22,153 bases of DNA from CAYRFE01 sp964423645 [NCBI: uncultured bacterium] (GTDB lineage: Bacteria; Macinerneyibacteriota; Macinerneyibacteria; Macinerneyibacteriales): the NCBI GenBank assembly GCA_964423645.1, contig CAYRFE010000024.1, forward strand, positions 1 through 22,153, read 5' to 3'. Each line of letters opens with the position of its first letter. The stretch's first letter is position 1. Positions 17,166 through 22,153 of this stretch are shown here, piece by piece. The notes beneath the pieces are model-generated. The model ran no database searches and was not told the origin of the DNA. It saw nothing but the letters and a program-made list of their open reading frames with translations. Position numbers and translations under genes: made by a program.

Positions 17166-18389
17166 ATGCATCAGTTCCTCGCGAGCATGATCGGTATTAT
17201 GGTGATATTCCTGACCATTTCTTGTCAGCGCAATATATGCGTGAATGACAATGAATACAGTGAGGAAATTTTTAAACACCAATTCATTCAATTTCTTCCT
17301 GAAAAATATAAAAACACCTATCACGAAGAAAAAGAAATAGGTATTGGGGCGAACGGCAGACTCATTGTAAAGCGGATACGTATACCCAATATGAATGATT
17401 TTCGTGCACAAGTGACAATACGCTTGCGTTCTGCCGGCGATCCATGGGATAAAGCGGGATCTTGTTTTATTGTTCCGGTTGAAGATCCAACAATCGTGAC
17501 AGCTATTCGGAACGGCGTGTTTCCGCAACCTTCAGATGATTTGAATAGAAAATATTTAGCGATTACGAGTTATAACGGTTATGTCCCCGCAGTGGAGCTT
17601 ATGCGTTTTATGACACCGTTTGGCGTGGGGGAGTTCTCAGACAACGAAAAATATCCACCGCCAATATTTGTTGACGGTTGGGCTGAGTATGTTGAATGGA
17701 ATGCAGAGGTAACCGATATACTTGCTGCCTGCGGTAAGGAAGTCTACATTGGGATATGGATAGACACATGGACTTCGCAAGGTTATTCGGTAGATGCTCG
17801 CATTGATTATACACCTGATAGGAACCGTCAAATGAAAGGTAACACACGATTACTTCCGTTGCTCAACACGGTATTTTATTCGCCACAGCAAAATTACCCG
17901 GATATCTTTGCTCGTTCAGCCGTGGACATCGTAGCAGAGCTTCCCAAAAACGCACGAAATATCCGACTCGTGTATACTGCTACCGGGCATGGAGGTCATT
18001 CCGGCGGAGATGAATTTACTCGAAAAAAACATAGTATTTCTGTTGATGGTCGCGAAGTGTATGCATTTACACCGTGGCGTACCGACTGTGCAACTTTTCG
18101 TCGATATAATCCGTCTTCGGGAGTTTGGATGGCCAAGCAAAAAATGCGGTACTATAGCGAAAAAGATGGAAAATCGGTCACAGAAGAAGTGCAAGTTCCC
18201 CTCGCATCATCGGATTTGTCGCGCTCGAATTGGTGCCCCGGGTCTTCTGTAGAACCGGAGATCATCCCATTGGATAATGTAAGATCGGGCATACATACTT
18301 TTACTTTTGCAATACCCGAGGCTCAGGCAATTGAAGGGGATAAAATGAATTTTTGGCTCGTAAGCGCCTATTTAATGTGGGAGGAGTAA
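17166..18389 (+). CDS. PNGase F-like lipoprotein (peptide-N4-(N-acetyl-beta-glucosaminyl)asparagine amidase family)
   Basis: The 407-aa product begins with a lipoprotein signal peptide, FLTISC with Cys20 as acylation site. Two PNGase F domains follow. GDPWDKAGSCFIVPV (residues 91-105) aligns with the region of catalytic Asp60 of Elizabethkingia PNGase F, giving Asp95. IDTWTSQGYSVDARIDY (199-215) aligns with the Glu118 region, with Asp200 in place of Glu. GHGGHSGGDEFTRKKHSI (274-291) supplies Glu283 for Glu206. NWCPGSSVEPEI (355-366) matches the WCPG motif. Cys308 and Cys357 may keep one disulfide, but the cysteines flanking the catalytic Asp and Glu in PNGase F are absent. The likely role is removal of N-glycans, or binding of glycopeptides, at the cell surface. 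ATG 17166 follows AGGAGG. Confidence 0.75.
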   Translation: MHQFLASMIGIMVIFLTISCQRNICVNDNEYSEEIFKHQFIQFLPEKYKNTYHEEKEIGIGANGRLIVKRIRIPNMNDFRAQVTIRLRSAGDPWDKAGSCFIVPVEDPTIVTAIRNGVFPQPSDDLNRKYLAITSYNGYVPAVELMRFMTPFGVGEFSDNEKYPPPIFVDGWAEYVEWNAEVTDILAACGKEVYIGIWIDTWTSQGYSVDARIDYTPDRNRQMKGNTRLLPLLNTVFYSPQQNYPDIFARSAVDIVAELPKNARNIRLVYTATGHGGHSGGDEFTRKKHSISVDGREVYAFTPWRTDCATFRRYNPSSGVWMAKQKMRYYSEKDGKSVTEEVQVPLASSDLSRSNWCPGSSVEPEIIPLDNVRSGIHTFTFAIPEAQAIEGDKMNFWLVSAYLMWEE

Positions 18390-18398
18390 GTAAAAAAA

Positions 18399-18492
18399 AG
18401 TTGCTACCCGCAACTAATTATGTGCGTATAAAAAGAATGAAAGAATAATTGAACAATGTAAAAAATACTGCAATACAAGCAAAAATACTCTT
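18399..18492 (+). repeat. Intergenic repeat element, copy 1
   Basis: Bases 18401-18492 match 20856-20947 without gaps at 81 of 92 positions. The 5' end forms a hairpin: AGTTGC (18399-18404), loop TACCC, GCAACT (18410-18415). After the hairpin comes an A-rich tract ending ACTCTT. The element ends where the peptide-gene promoter begins. Its frame after TAATTATG is open for about 30 codons in copies 1 and 2, but the differences are not mainly synonymous. I do not call it coding. Confidence 0.85.
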
Positions 18493-18520
18493 GACAAAGT
18501 ATAATGTGTCGGAGTATTAT
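18491..18520 (+). promoter_or_regulatory. Sigma70-type promoter of the double-glycine peptide gene
   Basis: A perfect -35, TTGACA at 18491-18496, is followed by an 18-base spacer and TATTAT at 18515-18520 (five of six). The predicted start near 18527 leaves a leader of about 90 bases before the ATG at 18619. The promoter abuts the 3' end of repeat copy 1. It is the strongest promoter in the accessory region and is followed by a perfect palindrome. Confidence 0.7.
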
Positions 18521-18524
18521 CTCG

Positions 18525-18538
18525 TTTGCATATGCAAA
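18525..18538. promoter_or_regulatory. 14-bp perfect palindrome at the predicted start site (candidate operator)
   Basis: TTTGCATATGCAAA is a perfect inverted repeat without spacer, placed 4-18 bases after the -10 hexamer. A dimeric repressor bound here would block initiation or promoter clearance. No regulator gene is visible in the window, so the ligand and protein are unknown. Confidence 0.5.
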
Positions 18539-18618
18539 ACAAAAAGAGTGCGGTGAAGTAATGATCACACGAAGCCGCAAGAAATCGGTTGCAACATGTA
18601 AACGAAAGGGGTAATATT

Positions 18619-18828
18619 ATGGAAATGAAAACTATGACACTGGAAGAAATGCAGGGAGTGAATGGCGGAGATACGTACATTGAATCTGAAACTTTAGTTG
18701 AAAATGGAATTTTAATTTATGACTACATTTATATGGAAGATACAGAAACAGGTAATTGGACATTAACTGAAAACGTCAGTGGAGAGACTACAGTTGGTGG
18801 TCCTCTCGGAGGAAAAATTACAGGATAG
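18619..18828 (+). CDS. Double-glycine-leader peptide, RiPP or bacteriocin-like precursor
   Basis: From ATG 18619 (AAGGGG at 18604-18609) the product is 69 aa. Residues 1-17, MEMKTMTLEEMQGVNGG, match the double-glycine leader pattern of bacteriocins and some modified peptides: hydrophobic-x-x-x-E-hydrophobic-x-x-hydrophobic-x-GG. Cleavage after Gly17 would release a 52-residue core starting DTYIESETL. The core is acidic, rich in Tyr, Thr and Glu, has no Cys or His, and ends VGGPLGGKITG. Absence of Cys argues against lanthionines and disulfides. It may be unmodified or modified on Tyr, Thr or acidic side chains. It has its own promoter, operator-like palindrome and downstream hairpin. An in-frame upstream start at 18589 lacks a good ribosome binding site. 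Confidence 0.7.
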   Translation: MEMKTMTLEEMQGVNGGDTYIESETLVENGILIYDYIYMEDTETGNWTLTENVSGETTVGGPLGGKITG

Positions 18829-18836
18829 AAACGTAA

Positions 18837-18860
18837 GCGAGGCAACATAGGTTGCCTCGC
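18837..18860 (+). terminator. Perfect hairpin between peptide and peptidase genes (attenuator or processing element)
   Basis: GCGAGGCAAC (18837-18846), loop ATAG, GTTGCCTCGC (18851-18860) make a perfect 10-bp stem eight bases after the peptide stop codon. The following ATCATTTC is only weakly U-rich, so termination is likely partial. Such a hairpin allows much more precursor mRNA than enzyme mRNA while still expressing the downstream peptidase, which starts only 20 bases later. Confidence 0.75.
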
Positions 18861-18880
18861 ATCATTTCAAGAGGTGAAAT

Positions 18881-20743
18881 ATGGTAGTGAAAAGTTTGTT
18901 TATTTTTGTTTTAATATCCATGATTGTAACGATTGCATGTTATGCAGATCTTAAAAGTAAGCGTGAAGAACTTTTTGGGAATCCAAAATATTTAAATATT
19001 AACGAAAATATGCTTTCTGAAGGAGCTAATTATTCAGATATCTTTGGAATTACTGATGAGCAAGCATATTATTTGTATATTCAAACTCTTGAAGATAATA
19101 TTAACAAAATTAATGAAAAACTCGATAATAGTTTTGCAACAACAGATGAAGCATATAAATTATTAGAAAATATAAATTATATTTCTGATTCATTGAATAA
19201 ATTATCATTTTATGCGGAATATAACAGAAATGGCGATAGAACGGCACAAACAAAACTTTTTAACTCTGCGTATATTATGTCGGTAAATGTTCAAAATAAA
19301 ATCATGGCAATTCCACAGCAACAGTGGGACAAATGGATGATGCGAAATGAGAATCTATTAGATTTTAAGACAATATATACAACGATAAAACGAAGAAGTA
19401 ATTTACAAAAAAACACAGCATTAGATGTTAACTTCCAATTATTAATGGAAAATTACTATTTCACTATTCAGGGATTAGAAAAATTACCTGACAATTCGAT
19501 AAAGAAAAAAGTAACTAATAAAGAGGGGAATCCTGCTTTGTTAATGGGGCAATTTTTGCGTCCGACTTACACGCAAGAAAAAAGAAAAGAAGCATATACG
19601 GCATATCAAAATTTTTTTAATATTCAATTACATTCATTTGCAAATGCATTCTTATCACCTGTTTATAAAGAGGATTATTTATCCATTGGTAACCCGTTAT
19701 TGAAATATACTCCGGCAGAATATATTCCGGAAGATATAGAAACTTTTCTTGTTGAGAATGCTCAATTTGGATATGACTATTTTCATAGATATCAATCATT
19801 GAAAGGAAATTATGTAAAAAATTATAATAATATCCCTTCTTTAGCCATATATGATTTTCTTTTACCTTACCGCACCGGTAAAAAAATTGAATATTCTGTT
19901 CAAGAGACTGTAGGTATATATCAAAAAGCAACTGCTATGCTTGGGTCGGAATATGCATCATGCCTAAGTGCTATGCTTGATAATAATCGAATTATTGTAC
20001 ATAATAGATCCTCATTTACGTATAATAATTTTGATGATAAGCCTTTTGTGTTTCTATTCTCTTTAGGATCATTAAATGATATTTTTACCTTCACGCATGA
20101 AATAGGTCATGCATCCCATACTATTTTATGTAATAATAATCAAAAATATTTTAATCAAGATTATTCTCAGATAATTGGTGAAACAGTTGCAGCGCTTAAT
20201 GAGCTTATGCTATATCAAGAACTCCATAAGCAATCATCTGATATTAAGGCTGAATTGGACATCTATATGGCTAGTAAACTTGAAGCATTCGCTTATTATA
20301 TGTTTTTAAAAGAATTTGAATTATATGTTTTAAAAGAATTTAATCAAAAAAACATATCGTATGATGTTTTGTACAAATTTATAGTTAATCAAAATAAAAA
20401 AATATTCGGACAAAACTACTTTTCTTCGAGAGATGATATTGATTATGCTTTTTTTATCATATTGCAAAAGTATAAAATAATGAAAGCCTCAATTATTGAC
20501 AGGTACTTACTGTCACAAATTGCTGCTGTTACAATATTTCATAATATGCACACATTACAAGGAGAGGCACAACAAAAATATATTCAGGCGTATATTGACA
20601 TGTTGAAAGCAGGGGGGAGTAAAGATAGCTTTGAATTGTTAAAAACAGTTGGTGTAGATTTTAAAGAAAAGAAGTTGTATGTTACGTATTCTCAATATTT
20701 GAAGAATTTAATTGAAAATTTTGAGAAAGTATCATTACTTTAA
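18881..20743 (+). CDS. Exported M3-family zinc metallopeptidase (oligoendopeptidase F-like)
   Basis: The 620-aa product has the M3 active site: H406-E-I-G-H410 within FTFTHEIGHASH, and the third zinc ligand probably Glu434 in GETVAALNEL, 24 residues later. Length and the preceding DDKPFVFLF-type segment suit the PepF branch. Unlike typical cytoplasmic PepF, it has an N-terminal hydrophobic signal (LFIFVLISMIVTIACYA). It could be cleaved after CYA at residue 22, or act as a lipobox with Cys20. It is strongly AT-rich compared with the ribosomal genes. It follows the peptide gene by 52 bases and is likely co-transcribed. A role in maturing or degrading the secreted peptide is inference; scavenging of host peptides is an alternative. 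AAGAGGTG precedes ATG 18881. Confidence 0.82.
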   Translation: MVVKSLFIFVLISMIVTIACYADLKSKREELFGNPKYLNINENMLSEGANYSDIFGITDEQAYYLYIQTLEDNINKINEKLDNSFATTDEAYKLLENINYISDSLNKLSFYAEYNRNGDRTAQTKLFNSAYIMSVNVQNKIMAIPQQQWDKWMMRNENLLDFKTIYTTIKRRSNLQKNTALDVNFQLLMENYYFTIQGLEKLPDNSIKKKVTNKEGNPALLMGQFLRPTYTQEKRKEAYTAYQNFFNIQLHSFANAFLSPVYKEDYLSIGNPLLKYTPAEYIPEDIETFLVENAQFGYDYFHRYQSLKGNYVKNYNNIPSLAIYDFLLPYRTGKKIEYSVQETVGIYQKATAMLGSEYASCLSAMLDNNRIIVHNRSSFTYNNFDDKPFVFLFSLGSLNDIFTFTHEIGHASHTILCNNNQKYFNQDYSQIIGETVAALNELMLYQELHKQSSDIKAELDIYMASKLEAFAYYMFLKEFELYVLKEFNQKNISYDVLYKFIVNQNKKIFGQNYFSSRDDIDYAFFIILQKYKIMKASIIDRYLLSQIAAVTIFHNMHTLQGEAQQKYIQAYIDMLKAGGSKDSFELLKTVGVDFKEKKLYVTYSQYLKNLIENFEKVSLL

Positions 20744-20773
20744 ATTGGCTGTTTTAAAAACAAAGGATACTAT

Positions 20774-20872
20774 TTGAAATTTTGCATCCTCCAACATGAC
20801 GAAACCGAATACGGAGCTCTATCTGATTTTACACAAAACGTATATAAAAAAATAATTGCTCCCCGCAACTAA
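20774..20872 (+). other. Short reading frame with ILQHDET motif, copy 1 (possible gene remnant)
   Basis: A 32-codon frame starts at TTG 20774, seven bases after AAGGA, and stops at 20870-20872 inside repeat copy 2. It begins LKFCILQHDETEYGA. A second frame at 21945 also starts with TTG and reads xFYSILQHDETDRGA. Across ILQHDET-x-x-GA most base differences are third-position and silent, which points to past or present protein-coding selection. I do not recognise the family. It could be the 5' stub of a decayed gene or a real micro-ORF. Confidence 0.35.
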
Positions 20873-20947
20873 TTATGTGTATACAAAAAGAATGAAAGAA
20901 AAATTGAACGATGTATAAAATACCGCGATACAAGTAAAAAAACTCTT
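20856..20947 (+). repeat. Intergenic repeat element, copy 2
   Basis: This copy is 88% identical to 18401-18492 by ungapped comparison. TTGC, loop TCCCC, GCAA at its start forms a weaker version of the hairpin. It ends 19 bases before the propeller gene ATG, much closer than copy 1 is to its gene. No strong promoter is visible between them. Any promoter must lie in the element (TTGAAC with a 17-base spacer and GATACA is a weak candidate) or upstream. Confidence 0.85.
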
Positions 20948-20966
20948 TTTTAAGATAGGAGATGTT

Positions 20967-21938
20967 ATGAAACTTTTACTGTTATTATTAATTGTGATAT
21001 ATTATTCATCTGTGCACGCCCTCGACGATTTCAAGGATTTTTATCTTGTTTATAAAAACGATGAAACAATAACCATGGAGGGCAAAAAAACAAAACTCAT
21101 TGTGAATCAATTTTATATGAGCGATTATTATTGTGGGGTAATCTACAAAAATGATACATATTATTTCTTTGGGATACCAACCGATTACCTTAAAGAGGGA
21201 TATGTTGTATATTCATTGGATAATAACTTGAATGTTCATGAGAAAAAAAACATTAGAATTGGCAAAGGTCCGGAAGAAGCGATGAATCTTCGAATGATAT
21301 TTTCAATGAATAACAACTTTTATTTATTTGATTCGATGTTATATAGATTTTTGGTATACGATGTGGATTTCAATTTTATTGATGTCATAAATTTTAATGA
21401 AAAAACACGAATAAATAGCTTTTTTCAAAATGGCAAAAAAATTGGTGCATTTGTCAGTGATCCTGAAGGTATCCAATTTTATCGGGTGGTGATTGATAAT
21501 GAAGTTGTCTTGAAAAAATCTGAATTTATTAAGTTTAACAAAAAGAATTTTCGTACACGCGGGGAGGAAAAGGGTGCTTATTCAACATCATTGATATGGG
21601 AAAACAATACTTCAATGATTTTATTGACAAGCAACGTAATGACTATTTTTAAAAAAGGTCATCAGCTGAAAAAGGTAGCTGAAGTTTACTTAGGTAAAAG
21701 CGATGAACATGTATATGAAAAACATTTCACTACAACTTCTCCAGGTATTCGGAGTATTGATGAAAATTTTAATGTACTATTTTATTTGAATGAACCTAAA
21801 ATATATGATTTTAAAAAGAACAAAATCCGGGATATAAAAGAACCCTTTTTTAAATTTAAAATTGAATTTGAAGATAGAGTATACTACTTTAAATATATTA
21901 CGAATGATAAATATCAAGTGGTAGAGCGCAAGAAGTGA
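20967..21938 (+). CDS. Secreted protein resembling 6-bladed beta-propeller family
   Basis: The 323-aa product starts with a signal peptide (MKLLLLLLIVIYYSSVHA, cleavage after residue 18). IRIGKGPEEAMNLRMIF at about 97-112 and FYLFDSMLYRFLVYDVDFNF at about 118-137 resemble the G-x-GPGE-F and NIYVLD-x-x-x-x-RI-x-x-FD-x-x-G-x-F repeats of 6-bladed propeller proteins common in Bacteroidetes. Those are often encoded near small secreted peptides. The match is from motif memory only, and blades beyond the first two are poorly defined. The gene is very AT-rich, like the peptidase gene. TAGGAGA precedes ATG 20967. Confidence 0.55.
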   Translation: MKLLLLLLIVIYYSSVHALDDFKDFYLVYKNDETITMEGKKTKLIVNQFYMSDYYCGVIYKNDTYYFFGIPTDYLKEGYVVYSLDNNLNVHEKKNIRIGKGPEEAMNLRMIFSMNNNFYLFDSMLYRFLVYDVDFNFIDVINFNEKTRINSFFQNGKKIGAFVSDPEGIQFYRVVIDNEVVLKKSEFIKFNKKNFRTRGEEKGAYSTSLIWENNTSMILLTSNVMTIFKKGHQLKKVAEVYLGKSDEHVYEKHFTTTSPGIRSIDENFNVLFYLNEPKIYDFKKNKIRDIKEPFFKFKIEFEDRVYYFKYITNDKYQVVERKK

Positions 21939-21944
21939 TATATA

Positions 21945-22136
21945 TTGTTCTATTCTATTCTCCAACACGATGAAACCGACCGTGGAGCCGGAAGAAAACC
22001 TAGCAAGGAGTCTAAAGATATGCGCAGGTATCACGAAATGAACAGATGCAATAGCAAAAGACAAATTAGTTGCTACGTGCAATTAATTATAAAATCATTC
22101 AAGAACCGAAAGAAGTGTAAAGCGCGAGAAAATTAA
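21945..22136 (+). other. Short reading frame with ILQHDET motif, copy 2 (possible gene remnant)
   Basis: A 63-codon frame begins at TTG 21945, seven bases after the propeller stop. Its first 15 codons parallel those at 20774 (SILQHDETDRGA versus CILQHDETEYGA). The remainder is Lys/Arg-rich, has no recognisable domain, and runs through repeat copy 3. Only the first 15 codons have comparative support. The rest may be non-coding. Confidence 0.3.
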
Positions 22137-22153
22137 CACAAATAAGTAAAAAA
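22064..22153 (+). repeat. Intergenic repeat element, copy 3 (diverged, cut by window end)
   Basis: TTGCTACGTGCAATTAATTAT at its start matches 18 of 21 bases of copy 1. The final ...AAGTAAAAAA matches the end of copy 2 at about the same distance. The middle is diverged. The hairpin here is the best of the three: AATTAGTTGC (22064-22073), loop TACGT, GCAATTAATT (22079-22088), ten pairs with one G-T. The next gene would lie just outside the window. Confidence 0.6.

Noticed and set aside
18619-18828. Lanthipeptide or disulfide bacteriocin precursor
   Set aside because: The predicted core contains no cysteine, and no LanB/C/M-type enzyme is in the window.
20752-20764. Terminator after the M3 peptidase gene (TGTTT-TAA-AAACA)
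   Set aside because: The stem is only five AT-rich pairs without a U-tract, too weak to support a terminator call.
18401-20947. Repeat element as a coding sequence
   Set aside because: The frame after TAATTATG is open for about 30 codons in copies 1 and 2. However, most differences change amino acids, the third copy has stops, and there is no start codon with a ribosome binding site.
20744-20966. Insertion sequence or transposase remnant carrying the ILQHDET motif
   Set aside because: No terminal inverted repeats, target duplications or DDE/HUH motifs could be seen. The motif itself is not one I recognise from transposases.
18390-22153. Integron attC sites or a cassette array of integron type
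   Set aside because: The repeats have no RYYYAAC/GTRRRY-type end boxes pairing over 60 or more bases. The hairpin is only 5-10 bp with a 5-base loop at one end, and no integrase is visible.
18399-22153. CRISPR array
   Set aside because: Three copies of a long, imperfect repeat separated by whole genes do not have the short, near-identical repeat and short-spacer structure.

Overview
The first 15.5 kb is the conserved ribosomal-protein supercluster of a bacterium. The last 15 codons of EF-Tu are followed without a break by the S10, spc and alpha blocks: rpsJ-rplC-rplD-rplW-rplB-rpsS-rplV-rpsC-rplP-rpmC-rpsQ, rplN-rplX-rplE-rpsN-rpsH-rplF-rplR-rpsE-rpmD-rplO-secY-adk-map-infA, and rpmJ-rpsM-rpsK-rpsD-rpoA-rplQ. 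All are on the + strand with short spacers or stop/start overlaps. A strong sigma70-type promoter lies in front of rpmJ, so the alpha block has its own transcription start inside the chain. A small FtsB/DivIC-like cell-division gene overlaps the end of rplQ. S14, S4, L36, L24 and the Adk lid all carry intact Cys (or Cys/His) zinc sites. L5 has an unusual 70-residue Lys/Glu/Ala/Thr-rich N-terminal extension.

The remaining 6.6 kb is accessory and encodes exported proteins. A beta-helix protein with a signal peptide lies on the - strand. It is divergent from a lipoprotein related to peptide-N-glycosidase F. Then comes an AT-rich cassette: a 69-aa peptide with a double-glycine leader, a perfect 10-bp hairpin, an M3-family zinc metallopeptidase with an export signal, and a secreted protein that looks like a 6-bladed beta-propeller. 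Base composition drops sharply in the peptidase and propeller genes, which suggests separate acquisition.

The most unusual part is the non-coding DNA of this cassette. A ~92-bp element recurs three times: before the peptide gene, before the propeller gene, and at the window end (diverged). Each copy starts with a small TTGC-loop-GCAA hairpin. Two copies are preceded by a short TTG-initiated reading frame sharing ILQHDET-x-x-GA, with mostly synonymous differences between them. This suggests a locus built by repeated duplication of a module of short frame, repeat and exported protein. I infer a peptide secretion/processing system of RiPP or bacteriocin type. No transporter, C39 peptidase or modifying enzyme is visible in the window, so that remains a hypothesis.

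Phylum is not assignable by eye. Gene order (adk-map-infA kept between secY and rpmJ), the zinc forms of the ribosomal proteins, and exported PNGase F-like, beta-helix and beta-propeller proteins suggest a non-proteobacterial, probably diderm lineage with moderate GC.
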